Assembly (NCBI GenBank): GCA_037178975.1
Contig: JASJZH010000004.1
Coordinates: 6,634,001-6,698,000, forward strand
Direction: 5' to 3'
Length of the DNA stretch: 64,000 nt
Source: Oscheius tipulae
Lineage: Eukaryota > Nematoda > Chromadorea > Rhabditida > Rhabditidae
Every line of letters begins with the position of its first letter. The first letter of the stretch is position 1. A program made the position numbers and the translations under genes. The notes under the pieces were generated by a model. The model searched no databases, was not told where the DNA came from, and saw nothing but the letters and a program-made list of their open reading frames with translations. This document shows, piece after piece, positions 32,891 through 46,339 of this stretch.

Positions 32891-35800
32891 ATGTTGCCAA
32901 AGAAGCGAATAACTGGACAAATATCGACCGAGAGGGGGAGAGAGAAATTCGTCATCATTCCACCAAAAAGCTTTCGGGATATGTCGAAATACTGTGAGTA
33001 ACACACATTTCCCCAAAGACACATTTTTGGGAGTTTTCGAATGTCTAGAGTCTGTAGATCATTGTTTTGGTTAGTTTTGCTTTTAGGCTAGAGATTCAAA
33101 CCAAACACAATTGCGTCACGCCTGATCTGATGACTGTTGTTCTGTGGTCTGTACTGTTTACCTAGTCACTACCTAGTCGAGGTAGCAATAGTACCTAAAC
33201 CTTTTTTCCAAACATACCCTTTGCTGTTTCCGTGGCAGAAGAGACGTCTGATTGAAAGCTACCTCCATAGGCGCAGTTGTCTAATTAAAGTTGTTCAATC
33301 CTTTTCTGCAAAACTTAAGGATTTAAAAGTTCTTTCGAAGTAATTAAAGAAATAGTAAAGCGGAGTCAAAAGATCGTAGTCTACGGTAGGGTGGATAGGG
33401 GGAATATTGGAGAGAAGAGACACACAATTGACCCCTCATTAGCGTGGGTGGCTTTGGCTCAGGCTGGTGCTAAAGCAGATGCAGGAGCTACTGATTATGG
33501 TTAGTCAGCGAGTATGCGGCTAGAAACAAAAGAGCTCTTTTCAAAAGGGTAGTTGTAATTCATCTTTCGTCTGAACCAAGAGCAGATAATAATTGACCCC
33601 ATGGCTCGGTCTGAGATTGTATGAGCCTTCAGCTGTGACTTGAGATTGATCGCAAGCCGGTGAACGGAACAAGTGTACTCTCCGCTGTCTTTGACCAACT
33701 GTCTAAAGCGTTCTTCTGCAACTTCCGAATCTTACTGTTAGAGGAAAATTGTTTGAAGAAAACAGCTTGAAGACAGGGCTAGATGCAGATTTCAAAAACC
33801 AAAGTCTGTTGTTTCTCGTACAAGATCTCAAAATAGGATCTGGTCTTTGCTACGAAGTCTCACCTATTTTCCACTCTTTGCACAATGCAAATACCAGATT
33901 TTGAAGATCTAAATAGACATTTTAAAAAACTTTAGAACGTTTTGTGTTCGAAGCGGCAAAACAGATGAACGTTGTTTATGGAAAACTCTCTTGACCAGCC
34001 AAAACATTTGGATCTGTCTAGTCTGGAACTTTGACGTTTGATTGTTCGAGGGGGAGAGACCAATAAATCGTCTCGGAATAACCCGAAAGAGGCAGAAGGG
34101 GGTGTGTGAGGAGACCACGGTTAGTAGTCTTCCGTTTGGCAGAAAAAGAAACAATAAAGACGCTTCGAACGAGTACGTTCCCGATATAAAAGACCGAGAG
34201 GGAGCTTTCCTTTTCGTTCAAAAATGAGTCAGGACCTATGATGACGTCATCTGCGGGGCCGGGGGAAGAGTTGTCATCAGAACTACAAGACACGCAAATG
34301 TGAAAACCAACCTTTCGATATTCTATCGATCTTCCCCAAAACTATTTAGTATCCTGTGGGGAAAGGGCAGAGTTGGTGCGGGAACTCTTCCCCATTGTTT
34401 TGGCTAAACTCGTGACCTATAGAGCTCGTTCGGCTGGAGGAACCTTCCAGAGACAGACGAACCGAACTTTTATCGCATGAGACGAGAACAGTATCCCACG
34501 TTAATACCGCCTCCGCAAGATAAACCTTATGTCAGTTTACCGAAAGTGTCTGCGGAACGTAGCAGTAATAAAGTGGGTGTTAGCCGGCTGGCAGCATCTA
34601 AATAGGTCAATTGAGGACGAACATCTGTCAGACATTGAAAGGCCTAATAATATTATTCAAGAGTTTTTTCCTAATAAAAGCAACTACGTTGTTTTTGAAA
34701 TTGACCTGATTTGTTGCCCCGCTGCTACGAAATAGAGGTTAACTAATTTGCACTTTTGTAAGCCAGCTCTTGATTACCATAAGATGCAGGCTCAAAGACA
34801 TGGACATCAAAAGCGTTTTGTTTCAAAGCCAGAGCAAATGTCTAAATGGTCTTATATACCATCGCAAAAAATGTCAGCACAAGCAATAATTCGACTGTGT
34901 AGTTTTGTGAGTTTCTCCATTCTTGTAGTGAAATCAAAATCAAATTAATTACAGCTTCGACGCAAACCATGCTCCAATATTGTTTTTCACATTTTTTTGC
35001 TTTTGTGGGAGTGTTTGCTGGACAGATTTCAAATTGCAAAATCCTAGCACCAAGTCTGTTTTTACTCCTAGTTGCAAAGAGCAATCGACAGTACAAAAGT
35101 TGCAACACAGTTTCTACACTTTCCGAACAACAAATGGAAGCTTACAATTTCAATCTGCAGCCATTGTTGAAGTCCTGACAACGTAATCTAAGCGTTATGA
35201 GCGTTCACAGAAAGGCAATGCGTTGCACTGTCTGAACGACTGTATTGGCTCAAAGCCGACAAAATCGAACTGGGTATTGATTATACAGTCAAAAGAAACA
35301 GTTTATCTTGCTGTTTTCATTGTTAGATTCGTTTTTCACAGTGGCTGGAATTTGAAAGCAAGTTAACTTTGGCGCGTCATAGAAATGACGTCTACTATCG
35401 CAAATCTCGTCTAAATCGGCGGAGGTGTCAAAGTCTCGACTGTATTATATCAAAAGATAGGGCTCTGTCTGGGGATATCATTTATCACCATTGGTTTTGG
35501 TGAAAACTAACTGTGCGAACGGAAACATTGTTTTGAAGGTGGCCCTCCGCGAGAAGGCAGGGTCTATCGGACAGCGTAAAGCTCGTTCAGTTGTTTGGAA
35601 TAAGTCCCTAAACCAACAAAAAGACTTTATCAGTCATTTACTAACCGTATTTATTCCGATTTCAAAAGATTTTGAACTTTTTATAAAGTTGAGAGTTTCT
35701 CAAAAATTTAACATGCAAATGTTGCCAAAGGTGATTATTCTAACAGAAAAAGTGGTTAGACTTTGAATTTTACAAGAAGAAGTAGGTAAACGGTGAAGGA

Positions 35801-38268
35801 AACTAGAATATTAGTGTGATTTCGGCATAGTCTTTGGAAGGGGAACCGCCTCAATCTGACCGGGCGCGAAAGAGCGCGCCGAGTGGAGAGACGCAAACAA
35901 GTCAGCGGGCGAGAGACATATCGTCATCGCTAGTCAGCAAAGAGACACAGACAGTCGGTCCGGTTAGAGTGCACAACAAAACGTCGTTTTAAGACAAAAA
36001 TCCTCAAAAAGTTTTGAAAATCATTATTTTCCGAGGTTTTACAGTAGGAAAAGACGATTGGAAGTGGTCCGGAGTGATGAAAGTCTCGCTGAGTGAAGAT
36101 AGAATAAGGCTCCGTTAAGCCAGGGTAGCCAAATGGCGTAGAGGGCGACTGCGGCAATGGCGCGTGTGCGACCTACAGTGTACGCGAGAGAGGAGGAGGC
36201 TGAGAGAATTAGACAGGAAGAGCCATTTCGACGTTCCCATCTGCTTGATTGTCATAAACAATACTCTTTCTCACAGTATTCGAAAGGCTCTACCATCCAA
36301 AAACTGTCAAAGACAAAAATCGATTCTTCGGAACCTCAGAAGAGCTGTAACGAGCTTAATTGTACCCTCCGGACATCTGACTCACAAGAAGTTCTTTCGA
36401 AGTCCCCGGACCTGTATTTTACTAACCAAGATTGGAGCATAGCAGTCCTCAAAAGTCGGAGATTAAGTTTTACATCTCTTTGATTAAAACGCTTATTTAT
36501 TCCGTTGTCTACGGAATGAGAGAGTGAGTAAGTGCTTATCAGAAAGAGTCAACAAGTTTACTCACTGTCCAGAAATGACTATTTGGAAGCGGCCTAGTGG
36601 TATCGTTTTTTTGCGGGTAACTACAGCCTCCGTTAGTCTAAAACAATTGTGAAAGTGGTTGAATCCTGTTTCTAGAAGCAGAAACTGTGGACTTATCGTT
36701 CCTATCAAGATTGTCTCTTGTTGAGACAAGTGAAAAGGTCGACGATTAGCTAAACATTTATACAGATGGAAAAAGAATGTCAGCGGTAACTAGCTGCTGC
36801 TTTGTCACCCGGCGGATATTATTCTAAGAAAATCGAAGTCCTGCAATGTCAGCTTTTTGACAACAGAGCGCGCTTCTAATTCAAAAAAGCTAATGAAGGA
36901 ACTGTAGGTAGTTTAGTAGGTAATAGACAACAATACATACGTTGAGTGTTGTAACCCCCATGAGACGTTGTGCAAAGAATTTCACTGAACGTCGTTTCAC
37001 AATCATGTTCCCCTCGACATGTGTTCCAGAAAAGTTTAGTCATCGGCTTGGCCTCTTTCAGCAGAGGAAGTTCTGGCGCTTATCGCAACAGTCGCTCTCA
37101 GCAATCTTGATAAACTTTATTTGGCAAACAACTGGAGAGCTCTGGAGGAAGAGAAGGTAAAAAAGTAGGTAGACTACCATTCACTATAATGAAACATAAC
37201 ACACATCATTTAATGTTTTTAAGTGGGAAAAACGTGCTTGGATCCGATTCAAAGAGATGTAATTAACTGAAACATTTATCGACCTTGCCATATGATTCAG
37301 GAGTAGACCTTGCTTCTGTCTTAGAGTTTCAGAATGTGGTATTCTGTGAAGACTTTAGAGCAGTATGTTACTTTGGCAGTGTCCACATCCAGAAAATCCT
37401 CTGACCTACTTCCTCGTTCCGTAGCTGAGAAAGCCAGAATGGAGAGGGCATATGCAATTTCGTGTGTTGTGCCCTTTGTGTCGGCCTCTCAACTGCGCTG
37501 GCCGTCATCTTCCTCTCTCGGGCCGCGTTTTTGTGCGGGAAGCGGACGCGAAGCATCTCCCTCTTTCTCTCTCTCTCTCTCTCGCTCTGGCCAGAGAGAG
37601 CGAGACGTGGGAAAGTGCGCTGGGTGTGCGGCTGTTTATGTCTGCACCTCAAGATGGTCTCGAATAAAGTATCATTACCTTTTTATTTCTGAGTACTCTC
37701 GACTAAAGGAGAGAGTAGTTGTTGTTCAGGCAATAAACAAAGCAAGCGGCTGTCTGCAAACGATCAACAAAGTATCGCTACTGGGCTGCTATTTGTAGTA
37801 GTGCAAGCCTTGGTCCCAAATGAGCCGATCGTTATTCAGCGAAGGAACAGGTATCTTGAAAAAGCTCATGGCATGCAGTACAAAGGAGCCAAACGGAAGA
37901 CTGCTGCTGAAATCGAATCACACACGAGTTGTTCTTTTTGGGTTCTGGGTGATTGAGAAGAGTCTGAGAAAGTACAGTTAAGTTACAATATTGTCGTTAC
38001 ATACAGTAAACCACCATAAAATTGAGTGCTCGAAGTGCTAGCATATAGCGATGATCAGACATAGATGTGGGTCGGTAGATCTTAATTTAGTCAGAGTATT
38101 TTAGGGTGTAGGTGTTCAAACTATGCAAACAGTTTGTAAATCCTTTCTTTAGATTAGCAATGGTGGGAATAATCAAAAACAGTTTGCTCAGTCTAATATT
38201 CCACAGAACTGGAAGCAATCTTTCCCAAAAAGACAAATGGAAGTGTTGGATCTGCTAGAGCTGATTGA
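32891..38268 (+). CDS. Unrecognised multi-exon gene (tentative model)
   Basis: Exon-like blocks join in matching phase. Exon 1 is 32891-32993 (MLPKKRITGQISTERGREKF, VIIPPKSFRDMSKY), ending phase 1 before gtgagt. Exon 2 is 33341-33499 (LIKEIVKRSQKIVVYGRVDR, HTIDPSLAWVALAQAGAKAD), phase 1 in and out. Exon 3 is 37062-37156 (AEEVLALIATVALSNLDKLY, LANNWRALEEEK). A possible small exon starts at about 37332. Another is about 37799-37948 (VQALVPNEPIVIQRRNRYLE, KAHGMQYKGAKRKTAAEIES), and the last, 38207-38268, ends KKTNGSVGSARAD. The 3.5-kb second intron contains TATAAAAG at 34185 and a CRE at 34241, so alternative starts are possible. I recognise no domain. The link from exon 3 to 37799 is not phase-proven. 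Confidence 0.4.
33570..33735 (-). CDS. Isolated Ig-like C-terminal motif
   Basis: The minus strand reads SEVAEERFRQLVKDSGEYTC followed by SVHRLAINLKSQLKAH. DSGEYTC is the classic F-strand motif of I-set immunoglobulin domains. A tgcag acceptor precedes it. No other Ig exon is found nearby, so it may be a gene fragment inside the large intron of the plus-strand model, or chance. Confidence 0.25.
34185..34250 (+). promoter_or_regulatory. TATA-like box and CRE palindrome inside large intron
   Basis: TATAAAAG at 34185-34192 and the perfect palindrome ATGACGTCAT at 34241-34250. Together they could mark an internal promoter of the surrounding unrecognised gene. Confidence 0.3.
37561..37612. repeat. 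(CT)n run with adjoining hairpin
   Basis: A CT-rich microsatellite (about 37565-37587) runs into CTCGCTCTGGCCAGAG, which pairs with the following AGAGCGAG to form a hairpin. The long open frame over it is a by-product of the repeat. Confidence 0.7.
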
Positions 38269-39912
38269 ACTACTGGAATAAGTAAAACAACAAACATTGG
38301 AGGTGATAACTTGCCTATTCAACACTTTGATATTCGTACTGCTCGAAAAGAAAATTTCATCTTGAATTCTCAGCTCTAAAACTGTCTTGCTGTTCAGATA
38401 AGCCAGACTGTTTTCGTTTCCTTGTAGGCAGTAAAGTTTGTTTCCACAATTCAACTCTTTGTGCATAAATCTGTGTTGACCCAAACTTTCGTGCTCTCTC
38501 CTACATTGCCCTTTTTGTTTTGGAACTTCGGAACGCTATTTGCTGAATAACTAAGTAACATGCGAGGAAGACAAACAATTATGTATACATTGTTCTTTGA
38601 ATTCGCCCTTTCACTCAGTTTTTGAGGGGACCAAGTAAAATTGTGACTAGTTCTTATCTCCTGGGTTCTGGCCACTTCCCTTTTTTTTTTTAGAATTCCT
38701 TCAAGCCGTTATCTCTTCTGTTCTTATCAGTAGCGGTTGTCGTCCTCCTACTCTCAAACAACTGTAGCCATCTCGACGGCGAGCCTCCGTCTAAAAAAGT
38801 CTTTCCCCGTTCGAACAAATGACACGTCACGAAAAGAAGATGGACACACGTTCGATCTCGGCGAAGAGACTTCCTGCTTTTTAGTGTGCTGATCGTTGGG
38901 GCCAGGGACTGGTGCATTCACATATCCCCGAGACAGCTGGAGTAAACATCAGGATGCGGCCAAAGCATAAAACTGTTGGTCGTCTAAAGATGACTGTGCC
39001 ATGACTGTCTCTAGACGAACCAGCTCGAAAGGTTGGCTCATCTCGAAAGACTAGGGCTAATCTTTCAGTAAGCGGCTAAGCTGCGAGATACTACTAGCGG
39101 TTACGAGATTTATGTGCTGGAAAATTGGTAGCGACTGAAGAATGTCCCTTAATTCACTCTCTGGAACTTGGTCTTCAGTTGGTCGCTCTTCTTTGCCGCT
39201 ATAATCTTTGAATTAGAGAACCTTTTTTTTAACGGCTTTGTTCAATTGACAACAAGTAAATTGGATTAGTGTGACCGAGAGACAAGATGAGAACGGAGAA
39301 GTCAACCAAGCGGGGGAGCTTTCTTGAAATTGTGTATTGATTTTACAGAAACAAAGTAAGTATACAAAATTGACTTGGGATGTTCTATGATAGAACGGCA
39401 ACCTCATTATTTTAATTTCGTCAATTTTTGAACATGGTTTTTACCGAGCCAAACATCAGAAATCCTACAGTACAACGATTACTGAGCTGGCCATGTTCGA
39501 AGTCTTTCCAATTAACTATTGTAAACCGGATACAGCACAGAAACTACGAAACATCAGCAGAAACACTGCTAGAAAATATTACCTGATAACAATTCCTTCA
39601 ATTTCAAGTAGCCTCAAAATTTGCTGGATTCATCAAGAACTGTACACTTTCTCAAGCTCTTAGTCTGTAGTTTGAACTCTTCGCAAACTGCTCTGCTTAG
39701 TCCTTCTTTTGATCTTCACCCGTCCCGAGAGGCAAAAAACTATTTTGTGACGTAGTGTTTGCCCTGCTCGCAGCAGAGAGAGTGAACGTGTGTTCTATCC
39801 GGGTTGTTGAAGCAGTCCTTTAATCGCCACACACTCTGCTAACTGCCAAAACCTGTCGGCTGGATGTATCGTCAAGTGACCAGTCGGCCAAAAGAAGAGG
39901 GGATTCACCCTC
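38269..39912. other. Intergenic stretch; one ambiguous minus open frame
   Basis: A minus-strand open frame (38188-38484, reading LNCGNKLYCLQGNENSLAYL) overlaps the last exon of the tentative plus-strand gene. It has a tgttgacccaaa-type upstream without a clear acceptor. The two cannot both be right. Nothing else is recognised. Confidence 0.35.
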
Positions 39913-40098
39913 TCACCATTTTCTCAGCTCATATTGAATGACCCGGCAGGCAGGATGACAGATGTGCGGACGGGGTTCTGGTTTCACCTCCCACGTGACC
40001 TCCCAACCTTCGAAGTGGTGGATACTGTCACGAGAACGGCAGCTGTTTACCTCGGAAATGTGCATGTGAAAAGTCTTCTCCACAACATGAGACATGTG
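39913..40098 (-). CDS. Exon-like frame, His/Cys-rich, unassigned
   Basis: After a tctatag acceptor the minus strand reads MSHVVEKTFHMHISEVNSCR, SRDSIHHFEGWEVTWEVKPE and PRPHICHPACRVIQYELRKW, then a stop. Composition (aromatic, His, Cys, few rare residues) looks like a real last exon of a small protein. Upstream exons were not found with confidence and I do not recognise the family. Confidence 0.35.
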   Translation of the reverse strand, partial: HMSHVVEKTFHMHISEVNSCRSRDSIHHFEGWEVTWEVKPEPRPHICHPACRVIQYELRKW

Positions 40099-41840
40099 CT
40101 ATAGACAGAGAAAAACATAAAACAAGCGGATAAGGACGGCGTCCGTTTTGAGGGGTGAACAAGTACAAACAAATAAGTCTAAAAAGAAAAAAGAAAAGGT
40201 CGTGCAGCTTTGATCTAAAAATTTTAAATAGCAATGTGCAGCTACGGTAAGTTAGTTCCGAGTTAAAACCGATTTTGTGACAACAATTAGCAGATTGGAG
40301 AGCCTTCTTTATAGATGCTCAACATTTAGGCAAAATGATTGTTCAGGTTGACAGTGTCTGGAACAGCCATCAGCGAGAAGAAGAGTAGATACTCTTTGCA
40401 CTAGAAGTTACTGTAGTTGTCTAAAAATATACAGCTTATACAATAGTCGAGTTATGTTTCAAACCGCCAGTGTACTCTTTTCCAGTTTTTGAAATTGTTT
40501 GTGATTTGTATTCAACAGCTTCAGACTTACGCTGAAAATGAGAAAATTTTGTCTGTACCAAATAAATCATAAATACTGGATACAATGAAGAGAGTCACTC
40601 TAAAAAAAGCGTTCAGATAGCGCACAAAAGTTCTATTTTTTCTGGTATTAATATCGTCTCATTGACAATTATCCTTGGCTTGGTAACATAGGTAGCGTGT
40701 CTGTTTCCAATGAGACGTTAGGAGATGGGTTCACCTGCTGGTTGGAACATATATGCCACCTTAGCAAAAAAGATTCGAGTGCATCAAGACAATTTTTTCA
40801 TCCTGGCCAAAGTACATCCATGACCCGAGAGCTTTGTCTCAAGTCGCCAACTACAACAAAAGGTCATTCGTCCTTTCCTCCTGGCTCCAATCGTAATCAA
40901 CCCCGCTGACTTGTTTTGACCCGTTCCCGACCGAGAGGGGTCGTCCAATACGCTTGGCGCATAGCTGCCAGCTTGTGCAGAACGGCTGACCGTGTCAGAG
41001 AGACAGTATGACGGGTCAGAGCTCGAGTGACCGCTAATTCCATGCGCCCGTTGATTCATGTGTTGAACAAACGCGCTGGCCACGATCGATCGCTTCGCCA
41101 GCACTCTCAAAGGCGGCCGGCGGCGAAAACGAGGGACCGGCGCCAACAAAAACAGAAACGTAGAGACTTTTGAGGGTACAAAACATTTTTTCAAATTCTT
41201 TCCAATCGTTTAGTGTGAATGTTGATAAGGTTCTTGGCTCACACCACTGCACCGGAAGTCGTGTAATCTCGACTCATTACGATAATTTGAATCGACCTCT
41301 GGGATAAAGTTGAGGAAATAAGGCATGTGACGGACACGGACAGATCCGCATTCCTTGTCAGAGACGATATGCAACAACCTATCAGAAACTGAAACAGTTC
41401 AAGGCTGTTACAATAGTTGCGAACAGCGAAATTTAGTAGAGACCAGAAAGAACAGCAGGGATCGTCCAAGTTTTTAGAAAACTGGAAGGATTGAAAGCTA
41501 TCAACACCAAGGATCATATGGTGCTTCCTCAGTTTTTTTTAACCCTAACAGAATAAAATGTATCAAGAAAGTGCCTTTGGTACTTCGGTAATACGCGGGA
41601 TTCCTTTTCTGCAAGACAACAGAAGTAATTACTGTAACTGAATAGAAACAGCTTCTAAAGAGTGCAGTAACTAAATGTTTTGAAGTATTTAAATACTAAA
41701 AACAATTACTGAACCTTATTACTTTTAGAAAAGTAGTCCGTCTTATCACCAAAGTGTCGCGACCACATAGATCTTTTCACTATTTGAAAAAAAAAACCGA
41801 AGAAGATGTTATGGTACAGGAAAGCGTATAGCCAGAGTAG
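40099..41840. other. Intergenic stretch, no gene supported
   Basis: Open frames on both strands near 40697-41252 overlap a GC-rich patch but share no motif and no linked exons. Confidence 0.4.
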
Positions 41841-41868
41841 TTTATTCACTGACTGAGCACGTTATTCT

Positions 41869-44800
41869 TCACAAGCCTTTATACATTACCTCTTCCGGCG
41901 GTTCAAGTGTTCTGGGTGGAGTGGGTAAAGTCTCTTTGACAACTTTATAGGAATGGTAATCACTTGTTCTGCCCAAAACCCAGTAGGTTGTCATCACTCC
42001 TTTTCCCTAAAATCGCGATTTTACCTTGATCTGTTTTGCCCCACTTTAATGATGACTTCTCCCCTTGCTTCCGTCCTATAGTCACTAGCAAAATGCTTTG
42101 CTAGAAGCTCGTATGCTGATTCGGAAAGATGGATGTGGCTAGCTAGAATCGGATTGGACAATTTAAACAAACGTTTACCTTTTCCATTGCTCTCCATCCG
42201 CGAAGCAGTATTGACAGTATCTCCGAAGAGACAGTATCTGGGCATCGCCAGTCCTACAACTCCGGCTACACATGGTCCTACAAAATGACTTGTCAAAAGA
42301 CTGATTTGGGAACCTGAATTGACTCCTATCCTGAGCTCGACTCTTTCTCTGAGCAAGTGCATAATGCGGAATTCTTTGCAGTAATCCATTAGGGATATGG
42401 CCAAATCTGCGATCTCCTTTATGTGGCGGAAGCCATTTCTATTGGGCAGGCCGGAGACACACAAATAGCCGTCTCCGATTGATTCTACCTGCAGTCTATT
42501 GTTTTTGGGAGCTCTGAAAAGAACGAACCTTGTAAACATCGTGCTGTTCGATGATCCCATCAAAATTACTGAAGAGCTCGTTAAGGAGACTTACGACCTA
42601 AACGAAATTGCTCAAGATCCATAGACATTTTTTACTTGTAATGGAGAACACTTGGCTGCCAACTGTGTGAATTTTACAATGTCCATGAACATGATGGAGA
42701 CGCTGTCAAAGCCCTCCGGCTCGACCACCTGTCCCAGCTTCAGTTTTTCTGCAACCTGTTTCGGAAGCATTCGACTGAGCAGAAGATCGGCTTTCTTCTT
42801 CTCGGCTGCCAGCTCTTTCGTTCTGTCTTCGACTTCTTGCTCAAGAGTACCCGTGTACTCTTCCATTTTGGCAAAGACATGGTCGATGAGATTTCCCTGA
42901 AGGATTTGTTCTGAGGGTCAATGAAGTTACTTTTTCTTTCGGCATCATCGAGGCAATATTCTTACAAATGACCGAAGTATCTGGTCGCTCCTGAGGCTCC
43001 TCAGACCAGCAGTCTCGGATCAAGGATAACTGAGAACAATTTTTAAAATTATACGAAAGATGCGATACCAGAGCCGAGCTAATGTCTGTTTCGGTTGTCT
43101 CAAAACTTGGTCGAGGTGGTCTCGACCCGCCTTTCTTGACCAGATAGAGTATTTCTGTAAACGTTTCAGTATTCTCAACAAGATAAGGTCTTCACCGTCA
43201 AGACTCTCTTTTCTCTCGCGGTAGTTCCAGGCCGGCTTGCGATTAACGACCTCTGACGCAATAATGGCGTAGGAGTAGACGTCACCCGGCTGAGATAATG
43301 TTCCCGGTTCACGCAGATGCTCAGGGGCTACCCACAGTTGGGCTAAAATGAAACTAAGTACTATGTTACAGTAGCTAAGAGCGATTTCAGACATTAAAAA
43401 AGGTCATCGCCAACCTTTCTCGGTGACCTTCTTTGATGGTTTCAAGCAATTAATGCCGTAATCGGTAATTTTGACCTGCCAGCCCTCGTTAACAAGACAA
43501 CAGCCTGAAAAAATGTAAATGGGTTCCCAAAAGCGAGATGCAGCGCATCGTCACAGAATGAACAAAACTTGCCAGAATGTAGTCTCCCGTGGCACTTGAT
43601 AAATGTTTGATGGAGGTAGTTGAGACCCTGAAGGCAGATTTCAACCTATAGAGAATTAAAAGACCTCGGCCAAGTCCCTTATCACACAGTAGATGAAAAA
43701 GCCGTCCATGGTTGACATGTGTCCGTTGACAATGATGTCATAAAGACTTGAACGACTGCAGAACTTCCACACGACTTTGAAGTCGACAGCTTCCAGAGCT
43801 ATTCCAATAAACTGGTTCAAATTGGCGTGGTCTACTTTACGCAACTAAACTTGTTGTGTTTTCGATGCCTTGTTCTGATACCTTGACGAAAGAGTCAAAG
43901 TCTTTTTCGGTGAGCGGACAAGACTCGTGTTCCGTGATCATGACCTCCTCCTTGTCCAAAAAATACACGTCATAAAAGTTGTTCTCGACCATTGAACTCC
44001 GTTCCGTGTTTTCGGTTACAGCCGTACTGTTCGAGGACAGGGATCTCTTGCTATTCCTTTCCCGTCTCTGAAGTGGTCTCGAAGTCCATTTGAAAGTGAT
44101 AAATTGCCAACCTTGACGGGTTTCTGCAGTCGATGACCGGCAATCAGCCATTCGGCTCGCTGACGTTTCTTGAACTCTTTTTTTGATCTGAAAGTTGTTC
44201 GAAAATGATGAGGCTTGAACTTACTTGATGAAGAACCAGATAAGGATAAAGGCAACAGAGAATACAAAGATTAGAACAGCAATGCCAATCAGAACATAGA
44301 GCATGTTCTGTTTCCAGAAGGACTGAGGACATTCTAATCCAGAATAGTTACAGATCGGTCGTGCCAACGGTCTTTTCCCTCCTCTTGTAGCCCAAATACT
44401 TGAGGATTCATCCGAAAACAGCTGGTTATAGATCTAAACTTGAGTTTTTAGTCCAAGTCAGACAAATCCAAGCTACTACTACGGATGTGTGCTTTCCTAC
44501 CACAGTAGAATCGACCACGGTCAGATTAGCATAGCTCATTTCTTCAAAGTTGCTGTCAAGAGCATAGAGAATGTAAAACGGGTCTCTGGTCGTGTTCGAG
44601 TTGATCGACACATCTCCAGTCAGGCCTGAAGAGGAATTACTTGAAACAACTTTCAGCTCAAACCATTAAATTTGATCTGAACGCCTTGAAAGATTAGCTG
44701 AGGATTGGTGTGTCCAGCCACTGGATCCTTCTTGATCGCAGAGGAAAGTGCCAGGCCGTAGAGATAAAATGCATCATGTAGAGCTCTAGCAAAGCCAGCA

Positions 44801-46266
44801 GGCTGCTTTCCAGTATTGTTCAAACAGGCAGGAGTGACACAGTTGATCGGTGGCTCACGAACTCGCAGCACGACCTCCTTGTTGAACTTGTTCAGCCAGC
44901 TCACATCGTCAACTGTGCTGCTCAGATCTAACTGATTTGAACTAGAAGAAGTAATGTAACAACTTACCACAATGGTCCTGGCTGCAGCGGCTTTTGCAGC
45001 GTTGTCTTTTCCGTCAGAACTACTGTTGCTATCCAGCCAGAAGGGGCTCAAACCACTGGATACTGAAATAATAAGATAGGTTCAATAACTTGAAAAAAAG
45101 GAAAAACTTACACTTTGTGCTGAGATCCGCAACTTGTCCTGAAACAGAAACACAGTTTTACTTTTCAATTAGTTTTACCTACCAAAACCAGTACTCTTCA
45201 TAGACAACAAGATGTAAACATATTCGTCATTGGCCATGCCGTTGTCGGAAGCCCTCCACATGAATTCCCGGGCGTCAGAAGCCAAATCGAAACAGAGCAT
45301 GACGACTGTACTACTTCGTTATAATCTTTTGATCAAGGTACTCACTTCTTGCCCTCGATTTGATTCTGTTCAAAATTGAAACATAAGTATTTGCATCGTT
45401 TTTTGGAAGCTCTCCACTGAAGACCATTATGGTTTGGAAAGTGGCATTGTTGAGCATGGCCAAATTAACAGCATTGTATAGTTCCTTGCAATAGTTGGCC
45501 TCGTCTGTTGTGTAGAGCATGGCAAATCGATCCCATTGGAATATTTCGAGAACCTGCCAGCCAGTTTTTGTTGTTTCAAAGAGCTACCTTCAAGGCTGAG
45601 CTTCCCAGAGTCATCGAGTTTGAAATGACCGTCGTCATGAGAGGAAACTTGTCCATGTTACCGAATTGGGTGGACATCACATAACCCCAGTCCATCATAA
45701 ACGTATTGTAAAAGGTCGTAAGATGCCCAAACATGTATGCAGCTTAATGTTCTTTAGTTGCAATACCAAAGAACACTTACAGTTGTAGCATGGTGGACCA
45801 AGAATGACGTTAACCTGCTTCATTTTGATGAAGTCGACAGCAACACCGACTGCCCTAGCTGGATCGCATTCTGTGTAATTGACGTAGAATCTGTGATTAG
45901 GTTCAACAGATTAGGGGATTGACTCACTGAAAATCCGTATCCAGGAGATATCCCTTTTTTCGAAGAAGTTCCAGAGCCAGAGAAATGGCTCCGCCACTCA
46001 AAGACCATCCGATATTGCTCGTCTCGACTGTTTCAACTGCTGCTATTCCGACGGTCACCTAGATATCGTTTATTTTCAAATGTCAATGTACTTACCAATC
46101 TTCTTACGGGTGGAGCGGTTGCGGACACATTTGAAAGGCTGGGAGAAGGGGTTGTTAAAAATGTTGACGATGATGAAGTAATGGAAGGTAGTGGTACTGT
46201 AGAAAATGTGGGTGATTGTTCATTTGACCCGTAAAAGAGAACGAAAAGCAGTATTGGAAGGCGCAT
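41869..46266 (-). CDS. Receptor-type guanylate cyclase (GCY)
   Basis: Single-pass receptor that makes cGMP, mostly in nematode sensory neurons. ATG 46264-46266 opens a signal peptide ([13 protein letters not shown]) and a Ser/Thr/Pro-rich linker. An ANP-receptor-like ectodomain follows ([53 protein letters not shown]). The TM is at about 44240-44310, near [19 protein letters not shown]. The kinase-homology domain includes [26 protein letters not shown] (DYG for DFG), [20 protein letters not shown] and EEPQERPDT. Next are a coiled-coil linker ([20 protein letters not shown]) and the cyclase domain with [26 protein letters not shown] and [16 protein letters not shown]. Both metal-binding Asp are present. 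A stop at 41869-41871 is followed 23 nt later by AATAAA. Many short introns. Confidence 0.9.
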
Positions 46267-46339
46267 AGTCAAAAGTGAATCCAAAGAAGCCCTAGACTTT
46301 CGAAACGCCATCAGTCCCCGAACTAATACGAAGCCCTTC

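Noticed and set aside
37334-37798. Plus-strand frame of 154 codons
   Set aside because: Half of it is the translation of a CT microsatellite and its hairpin; a different frame at the 3' side has better exon features.
40784-41252. Minus-strand frames of 136 and 72 codons
   Set aside because: They overlap in a GC-rich patch, have no motif and no splice partners.
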